Shown: positions 25,038 to 33,419 of the stretch, piece after piece
Layout: the number at the start of each line of letters is the position of its first letter
How positions within the stretch are numbered: the first letter of the stretch is position 1
NCBI GenBank assembly: GCA_002726655.1
Contig: PBRP01000019.1
Span: forward strand, 53,877 to 91,308
DNA length: 37,432 nt
DNA from: Gammaproteobacteria bacterium
GTDB taxonomy: Bacteria; Pseudomonadota; Gammaproteobacteria; Pseudomonadales; Azotimanducaceae
Reading direction: 5' to 3'
Made by a program: the position numbers and the translations under genes
The notes under the pieces: model-generated
Database searches by the model: none
What the model was told of the DNA's origin: nothing
Seen by the model: only the letters and a program-made list of their open reading frames with translations

Positions 25038-26444
25038 ATGATGACACAAAAGGAATTTGCCAGAATAATCGATGCCGCAGGGGTTTCATTTCCCCAGTCA
25101 ACCACGAGCTTCAATGGTGGTGATCCCGTATTCCCATCTCCCATGTGCCTTGCCTCTGGCATGGGCGCAGCAATGGCTATGGTCGGGGCAGGTATTGACG
25201 AGATCTGGGCGGCCCGCAGCGGGCGCCACCAGGAAATCAATGTTGATCTGAACCATGCGGCACTATTCATGAGCAGCATGTGGCTTCTCAAAATTGATGG
25301 TGAAGCGGCGACCCTATTGGATCACCTGGATGCTCTACCTGTTGAGGGACTCTTCAAGTGCAAGGATGGGAAATGGATTTCAATCAGCTGCGTTTTCCCC
25401 CCTCTCACTAACGGAACTATTGAAGTACTGGGCTGCGAACCAGATCATGACTCCGCTGCAGCCGCTATCGCCAAATGGGACAGCTTTGAACTGGAGCAAG
25501 CTCTGACGGCCAGGGATTTGTCAGGAGTAGTGATTCGCAGCGAAGAACAATGGTTGAGCCACCCGCAGGGAACGGCAACCAGTAACCTGCCGGTGGTGGA
25601 ACTGGAACAAATCGGGGATGCTCCTCGATCACCGCTACCAGAAGGGATACGACCACTGACTGGTCTGCGAGTGCTGGACTTAACCCGTGTGCTCGCTGGC
25701 CCTACGGTATCACGCACACTTTCGGAATTTGGCGCAGACATACTGCACATCGGTGCACCCCACCTCGCGGACCTGATCTCTTCACAGGCAGACACGGGTC
25801 ATGGTAAACGGCGGGCGCACCTCAATATCGACAGACAGGAAGACGAGCAACTGCTCAGAGAACTGATGCGTGATACTGACGTTTTTAGCCAGTCATTCCG
25901 CACGGGACACCTGGCACAGCGTGGATTCTCACCGCAGAAGGTTGCAGCAGCCAGCCCGGGTGTGATCTATGTCTCCGAAAACTGCTACGGGCACGAGGGT
26001 CCCTGGATACATAAACGCGGCTATGACAGTAATGTTAGAGCGGCATCTGGTGTCTTGTTGTTGCACGAGCAACCGGGGGACACTATTGACCCAGAGCGGC
26101 TTCACTTCGCCATGCATGACTACGCTACAGGTTGCTGGGGTGCTTACGGTGTACTGCTGGCATTGAAGAAAAGGGCGGAGGTCGGCGGCTCCTGGCACGT
26201 CAAGGTTTCACTTAACCAGACAGCCCGGTGGTTTATGCGACTGGGTACGCCTCACGATCGATCTGCGGCACCGACACAAGCCCGCCTCTGGGAGATGTTT
26301 AATGACTATTCTGAATTCAGTGAATCATCCTATGGACAACTGCAAAGATTAAAACCAGTACTGCAGATGTCTGAAACAGCACCTTGCTGGCATGGCCCGA
26401 CTTTAAAACCCGGGGAAAGCGCGCCCGAGTGGCTTGACAGATAA
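25038..26444 (+). CDS. Family III (CaiB/BaiF) CoA transferase, two-half form
   Basis: 468 residues. The second half is a recognisable class III core: LTGLRVLDLTRVLAGP (207-222), LSEFGADILHIG, GYDSNVRAASG, and D361 in HDYATG, which by eye fits the catalytic Asp. The first 200 residues look like a second, degenerate copy of the C-terminal part of the fold (ASGMGAAMAMVG, then INVDLNHAALF), with Cys/Leu where Asp would be. Other CoA transferases of about 470 residues that I recall share this order. The ATG at 25038 is chosen because the family resemblance begins there (MMTQKEFARII). An ATG at 24942 would add 32 residues of no visible homology. Neither start has a strong ribosome site. It probably moves CoA to a pathway acid. 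Confidence 0.85.
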   Translation: MMTQKEFARIIDAAGVSFPQSTTSFNGGDPVFPSPMCLASGMGAAMAMVGAGIDEIWAARSGRHQEINVDLNHAALFMSSMWLLKIDGEAATLLDHLDALPVEGLFKCKDGKWISISCVFPPLTNGTIEVLGCEPDHDSAAAAIAKWDSFELEQALTARDLSGVVIRSEEQWLSHPQGTATSNLPVVELEQIGDAPRSPLPEGIRPLTGLRVLDLTRVLAGPTVSRTLSEFGADILHIGAPHLADLISSQADTGHGKRRAHLNIDRQEDEQLLRELMRDTDVFSQSFRTGHLAQRGFSPQKVAAASPGVIYVSENCYGHEGPWIHKRGYDSNVRAASGVLLLHEQPGDTIDPERLHFAMHDYATGCWGAYGVLLALKKRAEVGGSWHVKVSLNQTARWFMRLGTPHDRSAAPTQARLWEMFNDYSEFSESSYGQLQRLKPVLQMSETAPCWHGPTLKPGESAPEWLDR

Positions 26445-26482
26445 AGGGGCAGATCCACAACAATGACTAGAAAGGAGACAGT

Positions 26483-27673
26483 ATGACTGGTCCACTGGAA
26501 GGTATACGAATCATTGAACTGGGACAGATGATAGCGGTTCCGGCTGCAACGCAATTGCTGGCATCCTACGGTGCTGAGATCATCAAAATTGAAAACACCG
26601 GCACCGGAGATGAACTGCGATTCTATAGCAGTAACAAAGGCGGTATAAGTGCCATGTTTGCCCATGCGAATGCAGGCAAAAGGTCAATTGCACTGGATTT
26701 GAAGGAAGAAGCCGGGAAGAAGATTCTGTGGCAACTACTGGAAACTTCTGACGCGCTTATCGAGGGTTTTCGCCCCGGCGTGCTCGCCAAGCTTGGTTTC
26801 GGGTTTGATGTCGTTAGCAGCAAGTGCCCCTCCCTGGTCTACTGTTCATCAACCGGTTTTGGACCCACCGGGCCCTACCGGGACCTGCCGGTCTATGATC
26901 CTCTTATCCAGGCACTTTCTGGGTGGGCCGGCGCTCAGCAAGTAGGAGACGACCCTACACTGGTGCGCGGGTTTGTAGCCGACAAGGTTGCTGCCACCGG
27001 CAATGCACAGGCAGTTACGGCTGCGCTGGTTAAATCAAGCCGGACAGGTGAAGGATCACACATACAACTCGGGATGCTGGAATCAAATATTGCCTTCAAC
27101 TGGACAGATGTCATGATGCACTGTTGTCTGCTGGATGATGACGCCACCCATCAGTCAAATATCCTGTCGAGTTACCGTCTCTTCAGGGCAAAAGATGGGT
27201 GGGTCAGTCTAGCTGTCAGCACCGACAAGCAGGCGAAGAATTTTTGTGAAGCACTTGATCGTCAGGACGTCATAGATAGCGGACGCTTCGCGACAGCCGC
27301 GCAGCGTGGCGCCGACATAGCAGGCTGGTTCAACACACTGCAGGAGTCGATTGAGAACTCCCTCCTGGCGGACCTCCTGGATCTCCTGATAAAGGCTGAT
27401 GTTCCTGTGGCGCCGGTTTTGTCACCGGCAGATGTGGCATCTAATCCACAGGTAGCAGCGGCTGGATTCCTGGAAGAAAAGGTTCATCCCCTGGCAGGTA
27501 AAATCAGGGGACCCAGGTCAGCGGCAAGCTCTTTCGGCGACCAACTAACACTTTGCCCTGCCCCCAGCCACGGGCAAGATGGCAGGCAGCTGCTCGATGA
27601 AATGGCTTACAGCCCAGGGGAAATTGACGAGTTAGCCGAAAAAGGCATTGTATTACTGAGATCACCATCATGA
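26483..27673 (+). CDS. Family III (CaiB/BaiF) CoA transferase
   Basis: 396 residues, the usual length. It starts LEGIRIIELGQMIAVPAATQLLASYGAEIIKIE, the family N-terminus. GKRSIALDLK and GPTGPYRDLPVYDPLIQALSG follow. D167 in FVADKVAATG fits the catalytic Asp that forms the acyl anhydride. TGEGSHIQLGMLES is the conserved linker, and the C-terminal half ends in HPLAGKIRGPRS. AGGAG is 5 nt before the ATG. The stop overlaps the next gene's start (ATGA), so translation is coupled to the kinase fusion. That link suggests the kinase acts on a CoA ester made by this enzyme. Confidence 0.93.
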   Translation: MTGPLEGIRIIELGQMIAVPAATQLLASYGAEIIKIENTGTGDELRFYSSNKGGISAMFAHANAGKRSIALDLKEEAGKKILWQLLETSDALIEGFRPGVLAKLGFGFDVVSSKCPSLVYCSSTGFGPTGPYRDLPVYDPLIQALSGWAGAQQVGDDPTLVRGFVADKVAATGNAQAVTAALVKSSRTGEGSHIQLGMLESNIAFNWTDVMMHCCLLDDDATHQSNILSSYRLFRAKDGWVSLAVSTDKQAKNFCEALDRQDVIDSGRFATAAQRGADIAGWFNTLQESIENSLLADLLDLLIKADVPVAPVLSPADVASNPQVAAAGFLEEKVHPLAGKIRGPRSAASSFGDQLTLCPAPSHGQDGRQLLDEMAYSPGEIDELAEKGIVLLRSPS

Positions 27674-29139
27674 CTCACCCAATCCTGTCGCAGGTGCTTG
27701 AATCCGTTAAGGCAGATATTTTGAATACAATCTTGCCGGAGTTAACCAGCTCTGAAGCCAAATTCTCGGCACTGATGGCAACGGAAGTCCTCTCCTATTT
27801 GTCAATGTGGGATCAATCAGCTGGAGATTTCCTGCCGGAACACGCCGCCAGGCTCACCACACTTCTCGAGGGTCTCAGCCCTGAGAAAACACAAGCTGAC
27901 GGTCATGATCATGGACATGAACTCAAGAGTGACGTGCCCGGTGGTGGCCTGGATTATGCTCCAGGCTATTTCAAAACGGCGTCAGCAGTCGACCGGGCGA
28001 TTTCACAAGCGTCGCCTGACTTTTTTATCGAGTCCAAAATCAACCCACTGGTGCTAGATACCCTGCGCCTTGACCAGGATTTATTTCAGGCGGAGCAACA
28101 GGCTCTGACGGACCGTGCCAGCAGGAACACAGCACTACTCTCAGGCATGGAAAAAAATCTGACAGATGAAATAGTCGGAGACTATCTGGCACAAAAATAC
28201 CCCTCGATACTGGATGATGGCAAGGTGGCTGGAGTAAAAAGGATTCCAGGGGGGTTTTCAAAAGACACCCATACGATTTCACAAATGACCCGGGATGGAG
28301 GCGAGTCTGAAACGCTGGTCAGTCGACGAGACCTGCCTTTCGGGCCGGGTGAAAACACAGTTGTCGATGAATATGAGTTGCTGAATAGTCTTTGTGAAGC
28401 AGGCTATCCAGTTGCAGAACCGCTGATCTGTGAACGGGACCCAGCCTATTTCGGCCAGCCGTTTATGATATCGAGAAAGATGCCTGGAGAATCCGGGACT
28501 GAAACCTGGGGATCCGACAGCAAACAGAGTGGATCAATCTGCACGAACCTCGCCGCAATACTGGCAAGACTCCACAGCGAAGACGCGGCAAAATATGGCT
28601 TCGGCACCAGATATTCTCCAAAAGACACGCTACGCGCCTATATTGAGGAATGGCAGGACCGCTGGCAGCGCCGGCGGGTACATGTGTCACCAACTCTGGC
28701 CATTGGCTTCCAGTGGCTTCTGAACAATATACCTGCTGACGTCCCACGAATATCCCTGTGTCATGGCGACGTTGGCTTTCACAATATTCTGGTTGATAAC
28801 GGGGTCATCGTGGCGCTACTCGACTGGGAGTTTGCACATGCAGGCGACGCGATGGAGGATCTGTGTTACTGCAGGAGATTCATTGAACCGCTGATGCCCT
28901 GGGACCAATTTCTTGCAGCCTACGAAGATGCCGGTGGGATCAAATTTCGCGAGCATGACGCCACCTTTTATGAAGTCTGGGGCCAGGTACGCAATGCCAC
29001 CTGTTGCGCAGTATCCTGGTATGGGTTTTTAAGTGATTCCTACCGTGCGACAAAGATGGCATATCAGGGTATTCCGCTCTATCGCCAGTTCGTTCAACAG
29101 ACAGGCGCACTGCTGCTCAAAATAAGCGAAGGAGCTTAG
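27670..29139 (+). CDS. Fusion of small helical module with APH-family kinase
   Basis: 489 residues. Residues 1-70 form a helical module resembling the separate small proteins at 12733-13179 and 36227-36670. A His-rich linker follows (HDHGH at 79-83), then a further helical region to about 165. The APH kinase domain starts near 180, with ETLVSRRDLPF as beta-3, FMISRKMPG as hinge, HGDVGFHN (H365, D367, N372) and DWE (D385). The start overlaps the CoA-transferase stop as ATGA. The stop is followed at once by the RDHSW gene. The fusion is evidence that the separately encoded small protein and kinase act together. By analogy with LvaA and the ACAD10/11 kinases, the target may be a hydroxyacyl-CoA. 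Confidence 0.88.
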   Translation: MTHPILSQVLESVKADILNTILPELTSSEAKFSALMATEVLSYLSMWDQSAGDFLPEHAARLTTLLEGLSPEKTQADGHDHGHELKSDVPGGGLDYAPGYFKTASAVDRAISQASPDFFIESKINPLVLDTLRLDQDLFQAEQQALTDRASRNTALLSGMEKNLTDEIVGDYLAQKYPSILDDGKVAGVKRIPGGFSKDTHTISQMTRDGGESETLVSRRDLPFGPGENTVVDEYELLNSLCEAGYPVAEPLICERDPAYFGQPFMISRKMPGESGTETWGSDSKQSGSICTNLAAILARLHSEDAAKYGFGTRYSPKDTLRAYIEEWQDRWQRRRVHVSPTLAIGFQWLLNNIPADVPRISLCHGDVGFHNILVDNGVIVALLDWEFAHAGDAMEDLCYCRRFIEPLMPWDQFLAAYEDAGGIKFREHDATFYEVWGQVRNATCCAVSWYGFLSDSYRATKMAYQGIPLYRQFVQQTGALLLKISEGA

Positions 29140-29141
29140 TG

Positions 29142-30152
29142 ATGAAGAATTCAACAACAATTACTGATTCAAGAGGAATTGACGGCAAGCCCCTGAGCAC
29201 CCCAGTGCCGGAAGATGAGTTCCTGCACCAGATTGATGAGAATTCACATTACGCGACAACTGAAACCTCTTACTTTGGATTCAATATACCGGAGCACCAG
29301 ATAAACGGAGAGATTTACGTCTGGTTTCACCCGCAACTGCATGTAATGAGTGCCAGTGTCTACATCTGGAAAGGATTCAAATCCAGCACGCTTGCCTGCG
29401 AGTACATCAATCACTTTGGTTTTCTGCCGATGCTTGAGGGCGATATTGACGACTATGGTATCGAAGAACTCGGTCTGAACGTAAAGGTGGTAGAGCCACT
29501 CAATGAAATAAACATAAGCTACCAGGATGAAAATCGGGGAATGGCATTTACCATTGGATACAAGGCCATTATGCCACCGGCCGGCCGACCAGGCGGTCAA
29601 CACTTCGCGCAATCCATGCGCACAAAGGGTCAACTCCAACTGGCAGGAGCAGACTATGAAATAGATGGTTATTTTACCCGTGATCGCTCATGGGCTGGGA
29701 TACGGGAGGAAACGACACGCGGTGGGCCACCCATGACCTGGATGGTTGGCGCCTTCAATGATGAACTCGCATTTCATGCACTCGCGTTCGATGACCCGGC
29801 AAAAAATCCGGAATGGCTGGATGCATATCCGGGACGGCCACCCGGCAGAAATATGATCTGGGGCTATGTCAGACGAGATGGTGAAACCATCCCACTTGAG
29901 TCGGCATCAAAACTCACAACCCGCGACACAGATGGGCTGGCACCCACCCGGTTTGACCTTGCGCTAACAGAAGTAGGCGGCCGCGAACATGAAATTACCG
30001 GCACCGTAACCGCCAGGATGCCATGGCAAACCTGGCAGAACATGAACGTCTATTTCTGCCAGACCCAATGGGAGCTCGATGGTAAGATCGGCTGGGGTGA
30101 CAGCCAGGACATACAGTACAACGACTTCGTACACAGGTTTCAGCGAAGCTAA
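29142..30152 (+). CDS. RDHSW-family protein with RDRSW variant (paralogue 5)
   Basis: 336 residues and the most divergent paralogue. The motif is TRDRSWAG (R180, D181, R182, S183, W184), so the central His is Arg. It keeps the preceding short strand (GADYEIDGYF) and the beta-rich halves, and has a distinct GGPPMTWMVGAFNDELAFHALAFDD block. AAGGAG is 7 nt before the ATG at 29142; a GTG three bases upstream is rejected. It ends the plus-strand operon CoA transferase, CoA transferase, kinase fusion, RDHSW protein. It resembles other DUF7064/DUF7065-like proteins more than its own paralogues at the N-terminus. Loss of the His suggests a different activity or a binding role. Confidence 0.82.
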   Translation: MKNSTTITDSRGIDGKPLSTPVPEDEFLHQIDENSHYATTETSYFGFNIPEHQINGEIYVWFHPQLHVMSASVYIWKGFKSSTLACEYINHFGFLPMLEGDIDDYGIEELGLNVKVVEPLNEINISYQDENRGMAFTIGYKAIMPPAGRPGGQHFAQSMRTKGQLQLAGADYEIDGYFTRDRSWAGIREETTRGGPPMTWMVGAFNDELAFHALAFDDPAKNPEWLDAYPGRPPGRNMIWGYVRRDGETIPLESASKLTTRDTDGLAPTRFDLALTEVGGREHEITGTVTARMPWQTWQNMNVYFCQTQWELDGKIGWGDSQDIQYNDFVHRFQRS

Positions 30153-30469
30153 CCCAACAGTGCTAGACCTTAACCAGCCTTGATCTGACACTAATTCGAC
30201 GAACTTCAGTAGTTAGGATTGAATAGTCTGGTACCTGATCTGACGTGGCTAGCGCCATGGATGGACGGGGTCGCCGAGACGCGGGACCAGGCCATGGATG
30301 GCCGGTGCCACAGAAGATTAGGTGCCAGACTATTTAATCCGGCATTCAACTAAGGGCCATTGTAAACATCACTAATGGTTTAGTTTTGTGGGCTAATTCA
30401 GACTCGCCTATTTACAGCAACTCACAGCATCATCGGATTCAATGAGGGAATCTTACTGTCAGATCAAAG
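30153..30469. other. Convergent intergenic region with long inverted repeat (317 bp)
   Basis: It separates the end of the kinase-fusion operon (plus) from an SDR (minus). Apart from the 125 bp inverted repeat at 30216-30340 it contains no convincing open frame. A bidirectional transcription stop is the simplest role. Confidence 0.5.
30216..30340. repeat. 125 bp imperfect palindrome, REP/MITE-like
   Basis: The outer arms 30216-30241 and 30315-30340 are inverse complements at 23 of 26 positions (TAGTCTGG and CCAGACTA at their core). Inside lies a second stem (GTGGC with GCCAC) and two copies of GCCATGGATGG, at 30254-30264 and 30291-30301. The loop centre is GC-rich. The size, intergenic place and nested stems resemble mobile REP/BIME or MITE elements of gammaproteobacteria. 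No transposase is present. It may also act as a terminator for the two convergent operons. Confidence 0.65.
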
Positions 30470-31246
30470 CTAACTATTTGTATAACCCGCATCCACACAC
30501 ATGGTCGACCCGGTAACAAACGAACTCAAGTCTGAACAAAGCCACAAACTTGCCTGAGCAACTTCCTCAGGTCTACCGAGCCTGTTGAATAAACTAAGCC
30601 TACCTGCAACTGCGGCCACCATTGCTTCATCAGGGGATCCGCCCATAGAACCTTGCAACATGGGTGTATCAATCGCCCCCGGTGCAACAGCATTGACTCG
30701 AATCCCACCAGGGGCATTTTCCAGAGCAGCTACTTTTGTCATGCCAATCACTGCATGTTTTGCCGCGGAATAGGCAGTACTAAACGGCTGAGGTCGAAAC
30801 GAATTAACTGAGCCAATATTGACGATTGAACCACCGGCCCCCTGTTTCTGTATTTGCGATATTTCATACTTCATGCAAATAGCAACACCCTTCAGGTTAA
30901 TGGCAATAATATTGTCAAACTCACTCTCATCCAACTCATGAACTGGATGTTTGTCCGGTGCAACCGCAGCATTGTTAACGGCAACATTGAGTTCACCGTA
31001 AGTATCCACGGCAGCCTTAACCAGCGCTTCAACGTCCGCACTTTTTGATACATCAGCAAACTGGAATATTGCCGTTCCACCGGCTGCAGTTATCTCGGAA
31101 ACAACCTCCAGACCCTTTTCTTCGTTCCGGTCAGCGACAACGACGCTGGCTCCTGCTGCGCCAAATAATCTTGCGGTTGCGGCACCCATGCCTAGCGCCG
31201 CTCCGGTCACAATAGCAACTTTTCCTTCCAGTGAAGGGTGGTCCAT
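30470..31246 (-). CDS. Short-chain dehydrogenase/reductase
   Basis: 258 residues. TGAALGMG is at 14-21, NNAA at 91-94 (Ala for the last Gly), S146 (VNIGS), and Y159 and K163 in YSAAK. ADRN after beta-2 points to NAD(H). The C-terminus ends GSTMCVDAGYTNS. AAGGAG is 8 nt before the ATG. The sequence has the look of the 3-alpha or 20-beta-hydroxysteroid dehydrogenase-like and cyclic-alcohol group, but many SDRs share this look. It diverges from the MFS transporter over a 235 bp region with a strong dyad. Confidence 0.93.
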   Translation of the reverse strand: MDHPSLEGKVAIVTGAALGMGAATARLFGAAGASVVVADRNEEKGLEVVSEITAAGGTAIFQFADVSKSADVEALVKAAVDTYGELNVAVNNAAVAPDKHPVHELDESEFDNIIAINLKGVAICMKYEISQIQKQGAGGSIVNIGSVNSFRPQPFSTAYSAAKHAVIGMTKVAALENAPGGIRVNAVAPGAIDTPMLQGSMGGSPDEAMVAAVAGRLSLFNRLGRPEEVAQASLWLCSDLSSFVTGSTMCVDAGYTNS

Positions 31247-31325
31247 AGCGTATTCTCCTTTATGTTTCTATTTCCAGATTGCTTATACCATGTCCTATCC
31301 GGTAGCGTTAAACAACCCTTTCCTG

Positions 31326-31351
31326 GCAGACAATTCAACCTGTTTGTCTGC
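31326..31351. promoter_or_regulatory. Perfect 8 bp dyad in SDR/MFS divergent promoter
   Basis: GCAGACAA and TTGTCTGC are exact inverse complements around a 10 nt centre (TTCAACCTGT). The site lies 80 nt from the SDR start and about 130 nt from the MFS start, a good place for a shared repressor. This is the best operator candidate in the window. Confidence 0.45.
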
Positions 31352-31481
31352 AATCAATCGTGCACAAATTCGTTTGCGCCATCGTTACGATTTCAATTCA
31401 GAATTGTCCAACAGCTGCTCTAATGAGGTACAGTGTTCCGCCAGGCGTTCGGCTAATGGAATTAAACAAAAGGAATGAGCG

Positions 31482-32708
31482 ATGTACTACGGCTGGAATA
31501 TCGTAGGGGTTGGGATGGTCTTCCAGGCTATCTCATTTGGTTTCACAATCTACATTTTTACCTTCTGGGCCGAAGCCTGGATGACCGAATTCAATGTTGG
31601 CCGAACACAAATCACCGCAACATTTATGATATTCAACGTTGCGATGGGTCTGGTATCACCGATCGCGGGAAGGATCCTGGACGCCTTTTCTATCAGGGTA
31701 CTGATTATCAGCGGGGCAACCTGCTTGACTGTTGGGTTCTTATTAATTTCTTTTGCAAACGCCATGTGGCAGATCATCACAGTGTATGCGACCTTGATTT
31801 CCGTCGGGTCCGTGTTAGCTGGCCCGCTAGCAGCTCAGACACTGGCGGCTAAATGGTTTAGTGCACGTCGTGGACTGGCTATCGGCTGGGGTTCAACGGG
31901 CACCTCCATTGGTGGTCTCCTCATGCCGCCATTTGCCATTTATCTGCTGCTGAATCTCGGCTGGCGGCAGGCCCACCAGGTCATTGCATTCCTGATCGTG
32001 CTGATTATCGTGCCGCTAGTCTGGAAGATCATTCGCAACACACCGCAGGAAAAGGGCGTTGAACCAGAAGCACCCGCCCGGTTTGAACCGACTCAGGAAA
32101 GTGGTGGGCAAGCTGTTCAGTGGACGACAATAAAGGTACTGCGGAGCCGCAACTTCTGGATTCCGATTATTGCCTTTCTCCCGGCCCTGGCCGCCTTTTC
32201 TACAGTTCAGGCCAACCTGAGCCTGATCACCGCTGATATCGGCATAAGCCAGCAAAAGACCGCACTTCTGATGTCAATAATCGCTGGCTCAATGATCGTC
32301 GGCAAATTATTTTTTGGCGGTATGGCAGACCGATGGGATCAGCGCCTGCTCTACTGGATAGCTGCATCCATAATGGGGTTCGGTATCCTGCTTCTGATGA
32401 GCCAGCCCAACTATACGCTGATGGTATTCATCAGCGTTCTCCTCGGCCTCGCTGCAGGTGGTTTCCTGCCGCTCCTCGGCGCAATTGTTGGTGGCCGATT
32501 TGGTCCTGAAGCCTTTGGTCAGGTCTTTGGTTTATTGGGTCCATTTCTGACTCTAAGTGCTTTCGCTCCCATGCTGGGTGGGTGGTTAAGAGATACCACT
32601 GGTTCATACGACTCGATATTCCAGATTATTCTGGTTGCACTCATCCCAGCGATGGTATCCATGGCATTTATGAAACGGCAGGCACCCGCAACACAAGCAT
32701 CAGGCTAG
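31482..32708 (+). CDS. MFS transporter, monocarboxylate/oxalate-type
   Basis: 408 residues with about 12 hydrophobic segments and a central loop (about 188-220, rich in Glu and Pro). The N-terminal YYGWNIVGVGMVFQAISFG and the KWFSARRGLAIGWGSTGTSIGG block are typical of MCT- and OFA-like major facilitators that move organic acids. GGMADRWDQRLLYW is the equivalent loop in the second half. AAAGGA is 7 nt before the ATG. It is the only transporter in the window and is therefore the likely importer of the pathway substrate or a related acid, an inference from position. Confidence 0.92.
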   Translation: MYYGWNIVGVGMVFQAISFGFTIYIFTFWAEAWMTEFNVGRTQITATFMIFNVAMGLVSPIAGRILDAFSIRVLIISGATCLTVGFLLISFANAMWQIITVYATLISVGSVLAGPLAAQTLAAKWFSARRGLAIGWGSTGTSIGGLLMPPFAIYLLLNLGWRQAHQVIAFLIVLIIVPLVWKIIRNTPQEKGVEPEAPARFEPTQESGGQAVQWTTIKVLRSRNFWIPIIAFLPALAAFSTVQANLSLITADIGISQQKTALLMSIIAGSMIVGKLFFGGMADRWDQRLLYWIAASIMGFGILLLMSQPNYTLMVFISVLLGLAAGGFLPLLGAIVGGRFGPEAFGQVFGLLGPFLTLSAFAPMLGGWLRDTTGSYDSIFQIILVALIPAMVSMAFMKRQAPATQASG

Positions 32709-32766
32709 TAGTAGCCAACTGAGGACAAGATATTCTCCGCTTTGCCAAGCGATGGTGTGATGTCGT

Positions 32767-32787
32767 ATCCTAGAGAAAGTCTAGGAT
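32767..32787. other. Perfect hairpin downstream of MFS gene
   Basis: ATCCTAGA and TCTAGGAT form an 8 bp stem around GAAAG in the 212 bp gap before the split-barrel gene. No T run follows, so it may be a factor-dependent terminator, an mRNA-stabilising stem or an operator. The rest of the gap is AT-rich, with no gene. Confidence 0.4.
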
Positions 32788-32920
32788 CTGCGATCTCAGC
32801 GAGTGCGGGCATCAGTGTGCACCCACTGAATATCGATGTGAAATCAAAAACGCAGTGACTGTAAAAATTACAGGCGCATCTATTAAGACATATTTCTAAT
32901 TACTAACAGAGGATATAACC

Positions 32921-33388
32921 ATGGCAGAAAACGTTGATGATGTTGTTTGGGAGGACCTGTCCTCTTTTCGGATGGATCAAGCTGCAATTGACGAGACGAT
33001 TGCAGAGGCGGGTGGCTGTACCGTAACCTGGGTGGCCGCCAATGGCCAGTCAATGGGAGTCTGGGTGAGTCATGCAGTTATTGATGGTGAGGTGTGGCTG
33101 ACCACAACTGGTAATCGCTCCAAGACCAGAGCCTGGAAGCGGGATCCGAGAACATCAGTTGTTTTCAGCCATCCAACTAGGGGCTCCGTGACTATTGTTG
33201 GCACCATAGACCTGCACGATGATGCTACGGAAAGGACCGCGTTTCTAACTGCCCTTTTTGATCGGGGCGGCCAGCCGGAGGAACTTCGTGAGGCGTGGAT
33301 GGGCCATATGGACTCAGATGGACGCCTGGTTGGGCCAGTGAAAGTGAAGAAGTACATTACCTTCGACCAAACTAAGCTGGTATTTTAA
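32921..33388 (+). CDS. PPOX-type FMN/F420-binding split-barrel protein
   Basis: 155 residues. The pyridoxamine-phosphate-oxidase-like split barrel is shown by VTWVAANGQSMGVWVSHAVIDGEVWLTTTGNRSKTRAWKRDPRTSVVFSHPT-type order. The strand is followed by TGNRSKTRAWKRDPR, the usual cofactor-phosphate contact, and by SVTIVGTIDL. Such proteins bind FMN, F420 or haem and reduce or oxidise small molecules; the cofactor cannot be told here. AGAGGA is 7 nt before the ATG. It is convergent with the FAD dehydrogenase and could supply reduced flavin chemistry related to the two LLM enzymes. Confidence 0.85.
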   Translation: MAENVDDVVWEDLSSFRMDQAAIDETIAEAGGCTVTWVAANGQSMGVWVSHAVIDGEVWLTTTGNRSKTRAWKRDPRTSVVFSHPTRGSVTIVGTIDLHDDATERTAFLTALFDRGGQPEELREAWMGHMDSDGRLVGPVKVKKYITFDQTKLVF

Positions 33389-33419
33389 GTAGCGCTTGCC
33401 TGGGCCTTTTGTCGAATAT

